Positions 1 through 10,140 of a stretch of DNA of 64,000 bases are shown here, piece by piece. The DNA is from Protonemura montana (lineage: Eukaryota; Arthropoda; Insecta; Plecoptera; Nemouridae): the NCBI GenBank assembly GCA_947568835.1, contig OX387610.1:2535001-2599000 (forward strand), written 5' to 3'. The notes beneath the pieces are model-generated. The model did not search any database and was not told the DNA's origin. It saw only the letters and a program-made list of their open reading frames with translations. Position 1 is the stretch's first letter, and each line of letters starts with the position of its first letter. Position numbers and translations under genes: made by a program.

Positions 1-88
1 ACCTAACCGAACCTAACCGAACCTAACCGAACCTAACCGGACCGGACCGGACCGGACCGGACCGGACCGGACCGGACCGGACCTGACC
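1..88. repeat. Telomere-like decamer and ACCGG pentamer array
   Basis: Four copies of ACCTAACCGA are followed by about nine copies of ACCGG and then ACCTAACCTAAC. The decamer contains CCTAACC, which resembles telomeric C-strand sequence, but it is not the canonical CCCTAA hexamer. The array starts at the window edge, so its full length is unknown. A related CCTAACCTAGCCTAG stretch occurs in the tail of the 5S-headed elements. Confidence 0.85.
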
Positions 89-500
89 TAACCTAACACC
101 AGGTAGGAAGCTGAATCATATGTTAGTGTTGCGATCCTCTGCAGCTGCGAAGGAAGGATTATCTTGGTGGTGAGTCGACTTGAATCTCTTTACCTGCGTG
201 GCTCACCATGCCAAACATCGGCGATCCAATTTGATTCATTTCTGTGAAATCTTATTTACATTGCAAACGCGTGCAATGCGCGGGGTATTTTGTGATTGGA
301 AACATTATAACCTTCTCAGAAATTGATGCATGTCACAAAATATCAGTGAATCTTATGCAATATCAAAGCGTAATCAAAATCAACTTACAATTTTTTTTTT
401 TAAATTTGTCATTTTTATCATTAAGTTGGCTGCAGTTTTATTTTGGACCTTTTATAACCAAGAAAAGGAGCCAGCATTATCGACGGCACCTACAGCACTA
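89..500. other. Mostly unique sequence with a tRNA-element end
   Basis: No gene is recognised. Positions 243-330 match the outer end of the tRNA-bearing inverted-repeat family (GCAAACGCGTGCAATGCGCG, then a diverged CCTTCTCAGAAATTGATG). The remainder is unremarkable and AT-rich. Confidence 0.5.
243..330 (+). mobile_element. Terminal fragment of the tRNA-bearing inverted-repeat element
   Basis: The segment begins TGAAATCTTATTT, continues through the signature GCGTGCAATGCGCGGGG, and ends in a diverged version of the inner GTCTCAAAAATTGATG motif. The same end is seen at 48355, 48739 and 62737, and inverted at 1500-1539, 26350-26393 and 46820-46855. No tRNA-like part follows, so this is a truncated copy. 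Confidence 0.6.
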
Positions 501-1072
501 TCCAGAACTATCCAGGATTATCCAGGATTATCCAGGATTATCCTGGATTATCCTGGATTATCCAGGATTATCTAGAACTACCCAGGATTATCCAGGATTA
601 TCCAGGATTATCCAGGACTATCCAGGATTATCCAGGATTATCCAGGACTATCCAGGATTATCCAGGATTATCCAGGATTATCTATAACTACTCAGGATTA
701 TTCAGGATTATCCAGGATTATCCAGGATTATCTAGAACTACCCAGGATTATCCAGGATTATCCAGGACTATCCAGGACTATCCAGGATTATCCAGGATTA
801 TCCGGGATTATCCAGGATTATCCAGGATTATCCAGGATTATCCGGGACGATCCAGGATTATCCAGGATTATCCAGGATTATCCAGGACTATCCAGGATTA
901 TCCAGGACTATCCAGGACGATCCAGGATTATCCAGGATTATCCAGGATTATCCAGGATTATCCAGGATTATCCAGGACTATCCAGGATTATCCAGGACTA
1001 TTCAGGACTATCCAGGATTATCCAGGACTATCCAGGACGATCCAGGATTATCCAGGATTATCCAGGATTATC
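501..1072 (+). repeat. 10-bp minisatellite, about 57 copies
   Basis: The unit is TCCAGGATTA. The common variant is TCCAGGACTA, and rarer ones are TCTAGAACTA, TCCGGGATTA and TCCAGGACGA. One position (T or C in GGAT/CTA) alternates in an irregular two-state pattern. The sequence leaves the repeat abruptly at about 1072. Open frames through it are not evidence of coding. Confidence 0.95.
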
Positions 1073-1335
1073 GTATAAGCGTGTAAAACGGTTCGTATGT
1101 CAATGTTTTATTGGAGACTCTTATGGTTCGAACTTGAGAAACATTCTTCTGGTTCTAAAAATGTATTTTCCTTCTCTGAAGATCAAACCACTTCACTGAT
1201 TTCAAGCAAATTTGCAGCACAGCTCAAAATAGATCTATATTTTTTTTGTAATTAATCTAATGATTAAATAGTTGGAAAGTGGGGATTAAAAGATTTCTCA
1301 AGTAATTTTGTAAGAAATTGATAATTTAGCACAAT

Positions 1336-1540
1336 TTTTATTATTATTAACACTGAAACCGTCTCAAAAATTGATGCCCAAACGGGGATCAATGTCGAAT
1401 CAAAATCAATGAAAAATGAAAAATGCAAAATCAAAATCAATGTCCCCGTTTGGGAATCAATTTTTGAGACGGTTATAGTGTTGAGAATAATAAAATACCC
1501 CGCGCATTGCAAGCGTTTGCAATCTAAATAAGATTTCATC
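1336..1540 (-). mobile_element. Foldback copy of the tRNA-element family without a tRNA
   Basis: Left arm: AACACTGAAACCGTCTCAAA to about 1388. Right arm: its inverted counterpart from about 1443, ending in the family terminus GCAAGCGTTTGC near 1515. The roughly 55-bp centre is an AATCAAAATCAATG-rich stretch in place of the tRNA-like core. The two arms can pair over about 50 bp, so the copy is a hairpin or foldback derivative. Confidence 0.7.
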
Positions 1541-2887
1541 TAATTAAGCTCTTCTTCATACCTTGAATTGGCCTCTAATTGGGCGTGTCCAAGCTACGAG
1601 GTCCCGCCACTGTACGCGCCACTAGTCACGTGTTGTAAAGTTGAAGAGTTACCGGAAGCGAGTCGTCGGAATGTGCGGCATCTTGCGGTGTCGCCTAGAA
1701 TCACGAGCTCAGCAGCCAATGAAAGGGCGGCAAAAACAACCGACGGAATTTACAGAGCGTTTACACCACACCTTGGGCTGGCTACAGCAACCTGATCTTT
1801 GTTAGCTTGAAAGACGCGTTGGGAGAGACATTTTGAAGGAAAATCAGCAGCGGTAACAAAATGGGTGCCGAGGCTTGCATGTTTTGGGAGGATATTTTGT
1901 ATTTTTTGCAGGCCCGAAATTGGTATGAAAGTTTTAGGCACAGCCCGGTTTTATAGAAATTTGGCTCGAAAATGACTGAAAATACCCGAAAAGATCCGAA
2001 TAGCCCAAAGAAGTTGGCAAACGGCAGCAAAGATTACTCGAATAGTGCAAATAAGTGGCAATACAAATATATAAGTGGCCGGAAAAGGCAGGTGTCAAGG
2101 CTTAAGTTGGGTAGTGGAAAACAATTTCCGCATTGAATTGAAGATGATGAAAGAGTAATTCTTCATATAGAGTCTGTTTGAGACGTTTTCTTGAAATAAA
2201 AATGCTTTTTTTTTTTCTTCTTGGCTGGCTGGCATTTTCAAAGAAATGAATTCGTTCGCGAAAGATCAAACGCCCGTTGATTTCACTCGAGGAAGTTTCA
2301 AATTGGTATTGATACAAATTACTGTTATCGCATGTAGAAATACAAAACGTTATAATTGGCTAAGAAAACCAACTTCCGCCGAGTGTTTGGTTTTCATCAT
2401 ATTTTGCCGCCACCTTGCAGTCAATTTCCCGCTAAAAATACACTCCCAACCAAATAACCGAGCACCTAGATCACCTCGCCAGTGCGACCCGGTGGGGAAA
2501 AAGTGGAACGGGAACTACACGGAGTTCATTTCCGGTGGGTGCATTATTTCGTCGCGCGTGGAGCGCTGCGGTCGCGGGGGCGCGGGGGGGGGTAAAAAAG
2601 TCATCGTATTTGCTTAGAATTTACGACAAAACCTTCAGCAGCGAGGGCGCGGGTTCGAGCTACCGCTTGTAATGTTTATATTTAATTTTGTCGACTGTGC
2701 TCGGTAAAGTTCGAACACTGGCACCGCGCGATATTCCGGCGGGATGAGGACGGCCGCCATCTTGAACATGTAAAGAAAAAAATAAAGTGGTTTTCTTTTT
2801 TGAACATAAAGACTGGGAGACAGGGCTTGGTGTAGCATTCATGCCGGCACCGGGTTCATCCACGGCTCCCGTCCTAGGTCCTTTGCG
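1541..2887. other. Unique region with no recognised gene
   Basis: No convincing coding sequence. It contains a G-rich run near 2575-2591 and a GCCGCCATCTTG motif at 2753-2764, which matches the YY1 consensus on the minus strand. A 123-codon frame at 2246-2617 has no splice context or recognisable domain and reads through the G-rich run, so I treat it as chance. Confidence 0.5.
2753..2764 (-). promoter_or_regulatory. YY1-like motif
   Basis: GCCGCCATCTTG is the reverse complement of the CAAGATGGCGGC core bound by YY1 family factors in animals. A second core, AAGATGGCGG, lies at about 3411-3420 on the plus strand just beyond the 68-bp array. Function is inferred from the motif only. Confidence 0.3.
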
Positions 2888-3395
2888 CTGTTTGACAGCA
2901 GCAGCCAACACAGTGTGTCAAAGTGACAAGGCTAAGCGGTGGCCGGTCCTTGGTGCTGTTGGACAGGAGCAGCCAACACAGAGTGTCAAAGTGACAAGGC
3001 TTAGCGGTGGCCGGTCCTTGGTGCTGTTGGACAGGAGCAGCCAACACAGAGTGTCAAAGTGACAAGGCTTAGCGGTGGCCGGTCCTTGGTGCTGTTGGAC
3101 AGAAGCAGCCAACACAGTGTGTCAAAGGGACAAGGCTAAGCGGTGGCCGGTCCTTGGTGCTGTTGGACAGGAGCAGCCAACACAGTGTGTCAAAGTGACA
3201 AGGCTAAGCGGTGGCCGGTCCTTGGTGCTGTTGGACAGAAGCAGCCAACACAGTGAATAGAGACAAGGCTAAGCGGTGGCCGGTCCTTGGTGCTGTTGGA
3301 CAGGAGCAGCCAACACAGTGTGTCAAAGGGACAAGGCTAAGCGGTGGCCGGTCCTTGATGCTGTTGGACAGAAGCAGTCAACACAGTGTAACACC
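2888..3395 (+). repeat. 68-bp tandem repeat, about 7.5 copies
   Basis: Successive GACAAGGCT motifs begin at 2925, 2993, 3061, 3129, 3197, 3262 and 3330. Spacing is 68 bp except for one 65-bp interval where GTGTCAAAG is replaced by a shorter GAATAGA. Each unit contains GCAGCCAACACAG and GCGGTGGCCGGTCC. Copies are nearly identical, which suggests recent expansion. Confidence 0.95.
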
Positions 3396-3875
3396 GCCAC
3401 TGTTCCCTAAAAGATGGCGGACTCAGTCTTGCTGAAGAAGTCTTTCAATTTCCTTCCGACGTTGTTATGCAATAAAATATTAGCGACTGGGGAGCGGGAA
3501 GCGTCGACGGAGACATCGTGAAGGCCGGCTGCTCGTGTCCGTGGGGAGAGGTTGCTTCTTTCTTCTCCAACTTTCGCTGTTTGAATGTTTAGCAGAACGT
3601 TTGCATTATTCTCTGCTTTGATGTCGTCTCCACGGAAACAGTTAATAATATTCGTTGAAAGACTCGACGACAAGAAGTAAAGCGTTTTGTCAAGTCGCTC
3701 ATTTGTCTTTATTGGAGAAGATCTTATTTAAGAAAAGCAAAAATATTATCCACTGGGATTTTTCGGTTTAAAAAACAATATTTATTAGCGACTTTTCGTT
3801 TTGCAAACTTTGACAGTTGGCATAATGCTTAAATTGAGTAACCTGATAATCTACCTGCAACAAGAAGCGATGACA
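3396..3875. other. Unique spacer between the 68-bp and 27-bp arrays
   Basis: No gene is recognised. It holds an AAGATGGCGG (YY1-like) core near 3411 and an AATAAA at about 3471. Confidence 0.45.
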
Positions 3876-5517
3876 GATGATCCAACTCCCTGTGCTAGGC
3901 TACATGATCCAACTCCCTGTGCTAGGCTACATGATCCAACTCCCTGTGCTAGGCTACATGAGCCAACTCCCTGTGCTAGGCTACATGAGCCAACTCCCTG
4001 TGCTAGGCTACATGATCCAACTCCCTGTGCTAGGCTACATGAGCCAACTCCCTGTGCTAGGCTACATGATCCAACTCCCTGTGCTAGGCTACATGAGCCA
4101 ACTCCCTGTGCTAGGCTACATGAGCCAACTCCCTGTGCTAGGCTACATGAGCCAACTCCCTGTGCTAGGCTACATGATCCAACTCCCTGTGCTAGGCTAC
4201 ATGATCCAACTCCCTGTGCTAGGCTACATGATCCAACTCCCTGTGCTAGGCTACATGATCCAACTCCCTGTGCTAGGCTACATGATCCAACTCCCTGTGC
4301 TAGGCTACATGATCCAACTCCCTGTGCTAGGCTACATGATCCAACTCCCTGTGCTAGGCTACATGATCCAACTCCCTGTGCTAGGCTACATGAGCCAACT
4401 CCCTGTGCTAGGCTACATGATCCAACTCCCTGTGCTAGGCTACATGAGCCAACTCCCTGTGCTAGGCTACATGAGCCAACTCCCTGTGCTAGGCTACATG
4501 ATCCAACTCCCTGTGCTAGGCTACATGATCCAACTCCCTGTGCTAGGCTACATGATCCAACTCCCTGTGCTAGGCTACATGATCCAACTCCCTGTGCTAG
4601 GCTACATGAGCCAACTCCCTGTGCTAGGCTACATGATCCAACTCCCTGTGCTAGGCTACATGAGCCAACTCCCTGTGCTAGGCTACATGATCCAACTCCC
4701 TGTGCTAGGCTACATGATCCAACTCCCTGTGCTAGGCTACATGATCCAACTCCCTGTGCTAGGCTACATGAGCCAACTCCCTGTGCTAGGCTACATGAGC
4801 CAACTCCCTGTGCTAGGCTACATGAGCCAACTCCCTGTGCTAGGCTACATGAGCCAACTCCCTGTGCTAGGCTACATGATCCAACTCCCTGTGCTAGGCT
4901 ACATGATCCAACTCCCTGTGCTAGGCTACATGAGCCAACTCCCTGTGCTAGGCTACATGAGCCAACTCCCTGTGCTAGGCTACATGAGCCAACTCCCTGT
5001 GCTAGGCTACATGATCCAACTCCCTGTGCTAGGCTACATGATCCAACTCCCTGTGCTAGGCTACATGATCCAACTCCCTGTGCTAGGCTACATGATCCAA
5101 CTCCCTGTGCTAGGCTACATGAGCCAACTCCCTGTGCTAGGCTACATGATCCAACTCCCTGTGCTAGGCTACATGATCCAACTCCCTGTGCTAGGCTACA
5201 TGAGCCAACTCCCTGTGCTAGGCTACATGAGCCAACTCCCTGTGCTAGGCTACATGAGCCAACTCCCTGTGCTAGGCTACATGATCCAACTCCCTGTGCT
5301 AGGCTACATGAGCCAACTCCCTGTGCTAGGCTACATGAGCCAACTCCCTGTGCTAGGCTACATGATCCAACTCCCTGTGCTAGGCTACATGATCCAACTC
5401 CCTGTGCTAGGCTACATGAGCCAACTCCCTGTGCTAGGCTACATGAGCCAACTCCCTGTGCTAGGCTACATGAACCAACTCCCTGTGCTAGGCTACATGA
5501 TCCAACTCCCTGTGCTA
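3876..5517 (+). repeat. 27-bp minisatellite, about 61 copies with a single variable base
   Basis: The unit reads ATGATCCAACTCCC then TGTGCTAGGCTAC. Across 61 copies essentially the only difference is one base: GATCC or GAGCC, plus one GAACC near the 3' end. The order, with I for GATCC and S for GAGCC, is 3I 2S I S I 3S 8I S I 2S 4I S I S 3I 4S 2I 3S 4I S 2I 3S I 2S 2I 2S N I. Because 27 is divisible by three, two plus frames and one minus frame stay open for about 565-600 codons. This is no evidence of a protein: the reading frames lack codon-position bias, and the variation is one base seen in every frame. Confidence 0.97.
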
Positions 5518-5985
5518 ACGGGGTTCCAGGTGCGATCCTCGCTAATCGCAATCAACACAAATATTGGCGACTAAAAAAAGCTTTTTGCGATCATTAATTT
5601 CGCGTTCGGAAATCAGCTTAAAAGTCTAGCGAGCAAATAAATTGGCAATCTCACGGAGTGCGCGGTCGCCATTTTGTTTTGTTTCATTGGCTTGTTTTCT
5701 CTGCTTTTGTTTGGCCATTGCATCCTCGTGTGGCCGTGTCGAGCCGTCTTGGGTTCGATACCCGGGCACAGTACATGAAACCAGTTCTTCTAGTGTAGGG
5801 GGGGGGGGGGGGGGGGGGTCGGAGAGGAGTGGGGCCCGCTAGGCTCGCTATAAATCTTGTGCTAATTGGCACGCGCAGTCCACGCATGCGTCATCTCTGT
5901 CAGTTTACAAGATTTACACGATTCCTTTGCTGATTTATCCGATCTCGTTTCCAAGTCAAACCTACATTCGTAACCACTCAGTTTC
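5518..5985. other. Unique spacer with a G21 homopolymer
   Basis: No gene is recognised. A run of 21 G residues lies at 5798-5818. The remainder is single-copy in this window. Confidence 0.5.
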
Positions 5986-6300
5986 CATGCTTTGGGCTTG
6001 CTTTGTGCTTGCTTTGGGCTTGCTTTGGGCTTGCTTTGGGCTTGCTTTGGGCTTGCTTTGAGCTTGCTTTGTGCTTGCTTTGAGCTTGCTTTGGGCTTGC
6101 TTTGGGCTTGCTTTGGGCTTGCTGTGGGCTTGCTTTGTGCTTGCTTTGGGCTTGCTTTGTGCTTGCTTTGGGCTTGCTTTGGGCTTGCTGTGGGCTTGCT
6201 TTGTGCTTGCTTTGTGCTTGCTTTGTGCTTGCTTTGGGCTTGCTTTGGGCTTGCTTTGGGCTTGCTTTGGGCTTGCTTTGGGCTTGGATTGGGCTGAGTT
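5986..6300 (+). repeat. 11-bp minisatellite, about 28 copies
   Basis: The unit is GCTTGCTTTGG. Variants include GCTTGCTTTGT, GCTTGCTGTGG and GCTTGCTTTGA. Three reading frames are open on each strand because 11-bp units cycle through all frames every 33 bp. The array decays at its 3' end into GGATTGGGCTGAG. Confidence 0.93.
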
Positions 6301-7261
6301 TTGGCTTGGATTGGTTTGGCCGAGGAATTAGCAATGCCAAGGAATTGGCAATGTCCAGGCCGTGTACCATTTGAAAGATGAAACACGATCTCTCGCGGAT
6401 GAGCGCCGCACTTGCTCCTGGCTGCTGAAGTGTGAACCTCGTCCATCCCAAGCAACTTTGGTTGCCACCTTGAGATGGAAGAAATAAGACATAGAAGCCA
6501 CTTTTCATTGCAAGCTCATTCCAATATAAATTCATTCAAAAGAGTTCACAAAATAATCACCAGCTTTTCTATGAATTTTAATATTAGCAACATTTTCCGG
6601 TGCTCTCATTTTGTAAAGATACAGAATAAGTGAAGATTTAATTACGTTTATGTAAAAACAAAAGACATTTCAGGAATAATGTTTCTTTTAGCAAGGCTTC
6701 CTTTTTTTTTGCACAAGTTTTTGCTTGATTTCTGTGCGGTTATCATTTGTTAGGGATAAAACAAAGATCGGTGGCTACACCTGGCGTTTTGTGTTGAAAC
6801 TATTTTGCAGCCCCCACTAAAATCCATAGGCATGTACCCTAATAGCACAAGACTTATGCTGGCAATTCGGGTCCCATCGGTTCATATACGGTGAAACCAG
6901 CAAGCAGCATAATTACCACCGCCACCGCCCCACCACACAATTTCCCCGTCACGAGCTGTCAAAAACAAACAAAACCACACTCAAGTTGAAACTACAAACC
7001 ACTTGAATCGTCAAAACACTTCAACCATCTCCAAACAAAAGCTTTCAGTGCTACCAATTGTATCGGGGTATCGGTAACCAAGCCAATTAAAGAGAGTGTT
7101 TCGCGGGTCGGCCGCTTGGCGCGGTGTCGGGTTCCCAGGACAAATTTCAGGCTTCGCGCCAAACCGAGCCGTGAGCGGTCCGCTCCGAGCGTTCAGCGAC
7201 AGTGGCGAGCGTTTGGTGATCTTTGATGAGTTTCGGTGATGTACTTAACGTAGCGCAGAAA
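6301..7261. other. Unique region with no recognised gene
   Basis: The sequence is AT-rich with A and T runs (for example near 6700). A moderately CpG-rich stretch at about 7090-7200 precedes a 5S-headed element. No ORF with a recognisable domain is present. Confidence 0.45.
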
Positions 7262-7640
7262 ACAGTGGAGGAAACTCGGTGCCGGCACGTAGCCTATTTC
7301 TGTTGAAGACCAAAGGGAACAACGGCTTAACGTCCCTTCCGAAGGACGGTACAAGGCGAACAACAGGATTCCTCCACAAATCCATGCTGTCGAGAGGTTG
7401 ATAAGCAAGGCAAGTGAAGTTGTACTGAAATTCCAACCTCTCTCCCGAGCAGAACTGGTCATGTGTATGATGGCCACCCATCCAATAACTGACCCAGCGC
7501 AGTGTTGCTTAACTTTCATCCCTCCAACCTCTCTCCCGAACAGAACTGGTCATGAGTATGATGGCCACCCATCCAATACCTGACCCAGCGCAGTGCTGCT
7601 TAACTTTCATCCCTCCAACCTCTCTCCCGAACAGAACTGG
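7262..7640 (-). mobile_element. 5S-headed SINE-like element, body plus two head units
   Basis: On the minus strand the order is two 91-bp head/linker units and then the body. The body is recognised by GGTGCCGGCACGTAGCC, GTCCCTTCCGAAGGACGGTA and the GAGAGGTTGATAAGCAAGGC segment. The head units carry GGATGGGTGGCC, a variant of the 5S C-box. The GTCGTTAAACAC tail is missing, so the copy is 3'-truncated. Confidence 0.8.
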
Positions 7641-8345
7641 CTTAATTGATTCTCATTTCCCTTGTTTGGTTCGGGAGCGCAGAGACCAGTGATTATACTT
7701 GACTACATTATCAAGAATCCAGGAAGACTTCGGCATGTTGTGTGGAAAATGTATACGGAAACGGATTTACCAACTTTTGTCCATTAAGAATCTAACAGAC
7801 TGATAATTTTCCATTGCTTGCAACAGCTGATCACATTTTTTGGCAACTGTTGGTTAATAACTTAGGGTTAATAAAAAACCAGCCCTATGCCCCTTGTAGA
7901 TTAGTATTGTTCGCAAATTTGCTATGATTTTTATAATTTTTGAAATTGACTTGTAAACCCGATTTATCCTACGACAGAAACATTTCCAAAACATGTTTCA
8001 AACCAGTCTGTCAAATGCCAACTCTTCATCGCTTCGCGTGACGTCACAGCGATCAGATTGTCGATCTCTGATTGGCTGGAAACGGCGAGCTTCACGTCGC
8101 TGCAAAGGTTCTTCAAGACATCGCAAGCCGATGCCGAGGCACGAATGACCGAGTGAAATTATCGCCTCGTTCGAGTCTCCTATCAGCTTCCTGTGTTCCG
8201 TGTCGCGAGACCTCCGTGTTAAAACCTAGCCACACGCGAGGCACCTTAATCTCGGCGCAGGCACCTTTCTTTGAAATAAAGGTGTGTGCGACCTGAAGAC
8301 TGCGTTCTTGTAGTAGCGTGAAAAAAACTGTCCTTCCAAAGACAG
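7641..8345. other. Unique region containing a full CRE palindrome
   Basis: No gene is recognised. TGACGTCA occurs at 8039-8046. The sequence is otherwise AT-rich and becomes CpG-richer towards 8050-8250. Confidence 0.4.
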
Positions 8346-10140
8346 TAAGAGAAGATACCATGACACGGACTGTCCCTGCATTGCTACAGTCTAGCCTGTG
8401 AGAGAAGATACCATGACACGGACTGTCCCTGCATTGCTACAGTCTAGCCTGTGAGAGAAGATACTAGCACAAGGACTGTCCCTGCATTGCTACAGTCTAG
8501 CCCGTGAGAGAAGATACCAGCACAAGGACTGTCCCCTGCATTGCTACAGTCTAGCCCGTGAGAGAAGATACTAGCACAAGGACTGTCCCCTGCATTGCTA
8601 CAGTCTAGCCCGTGAGAGAAGATACCAGCACAAGGACTGTCCCTTGCATTGCTACAGTCTAGCCCGTGAGAGAAGGTACCAACACAAGGACTGTCCCCTG
8701 CATTGCTACAGTCTAGCCCGTGAGAGAAGATACCAGCACAAGGACTGTCCCCTGCATTGCTACAGTCTAGCCCGTGAGAGAAGATACCAGCACAAGGACT
8801 GTCCCCTGCATTGCTACAGTCTAGCTCATGAGAGAAGATACCAGCACAAGGACTGTCCCCTGCATTGCTACAGTCTAGCCCGTGAGAGAAGATACCAGCA
8901 CAAGAACTGTCCCCTGCATTGCTACAGTCTAGCCCGTGAGAGAAGATATCAGCACAAGGACTGTCCCCTGCATTGTTACAGTCTAGCTCATGAGAGAAGA
9001 TACCAGCACAAGGACTGTCCCCTGCATTGCTGCAGTCTAGCCCGTGAGAGAAGATATCAGCACAAGGACTGTCCCCTGCATTGTTACAGTCTAGCTCATG
9101 AGAGAAGATACCAGCACAAGGACTGTCCCCTGCATTGCTGCAGTCTAGCCCATGAGAGAAGATACCAGCACAAGGACTGTCCCCTGCATTGCTACAGTCT
9201 AGCTCATGAGAGAAGATACCAGCACAAGGACTGTCCCCTGCATTGCTGCAGTCTAGCCCGTGAGAGAAGATACCAGCACAAGGACTGTCCCTGCATTGCT
9301 ACAGTCTAGCCCGTGAGAGAAGATACCAGCACAAGGACTGTCCCCTGCATTGCTACAGTCTAGCCCGTGAGAGAAGATACCAGCACAAGGACTGTCCCAT
9401 GCATTGCTACAGTCTAGCCTGTGAGAGAAGATACCAGCACAAGGACTGTCCTCTGCATTGCTACAGTCTAGCCCGTGAGAGAAGATACCAGCACAAGGAC
9501 TGTCCCCTGCATTGCTACAGTCTAGCCCGTGAGAGAAGATACCAGCACAAGGACTGTCCCTGCATTGCTACAGTCTAGCCCGTGAGAGAAGATACCAGCA
9601 CAAGGACTGTCCCCTGCATTGCTACAGTCTAGCCCGTGAGAGAAGATACCAGCACAAGGACTGTCCCATGCATTGCTACAGTCTAGCCTGTGAGAGAAGA
9701 TACCAGCACAAGGACTGTCCTCTGCATTGCTACAGTCTAGCCCGTGAGAGAAGATACCAGCACAAGGACTGTCCCCTGCATTGCTACAGTCTAGCCCGTG
9801 AGAGAAGATACCAGCACAAGGACTGTCCCCTGCATTGCTACAGTCTAGCCTGTGAGAGAAGATACCAGCACAAGGACTGTCCTCTGCATTGCTACAGTCT
9901 AGCCCGTGAGAGAAGATACCAGCACAAGGACTGTCCCCTGCATTGCTACAGTCTAGCCCGTAAGAGAAGATACCAGCACAAGGACTGTCCCTGCATTGCT
10001 GCAGTCTAGCCCGTGAGAGAAGATACCAGCACAAGGACTGTCCCTGCATTGCTGCAGTCTAGCCCGTAAGAGAAGATACCAGCACAAGGACTGTCCCCTG
10101 CATTGCTGCAGTGTAGCCCGTGAGAGAAGATATCAGCAAA
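8346..10140 (+). repeat. 54-bp minisatellite, about 33 copies, with higher-order structure
   Basis: Each unit contains CATTGCTACAGTCTAGCCCG and GAGAGAAGATACCAGCAC. Units are 54 bp, or 53 bp where CCCC is CCC. In about 8880-9260, copies alternate between a CTCATGAG form and a GCTGCAGTCTAGC form, giving a 108-bp higher-order period. The five-unit block starting at 9399 recurs at 9668 (offset 269 bp). The outermost copies (8346-8480) are the most diverged. Long open frames here, such as 8644-9309 plus and 9522-10049 minus, follow from the multiple-of-three period. Confidence 0.96.

Noticed and set aside
1..88. True chromosome end
   Set aside because: The repeat is not a canonical animal telomere hexamer or pentamer, is under 100 bp, and changes to ACCGG inward.
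2246..2617. 123-codon protein-coding gene
   Set aside because: No domain is recognised, it ends inside a G-rich tract, and there is no splice context.
3801..5597. 598-codon plus frame and 566-codon minus frame as a repeat protein gene
   Set aside because: Both follow from a 27-bp period. Several frames are open at once, there is no codon-position bias, and the only varying base changes the residue in each frame.
8644..10049. Cys/His-containing repeat protein (CYSLARERRYQHKDCPLH)
   Set aside because: The unit is 54 bp and open frames exist on both strands; 53-bp units break the frame. No splice or start context.
8346..10140. CRISPR-like array
   Set aside because: There are no unique spacers between repeats; units are contiguous. 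The window is eukaryotic.
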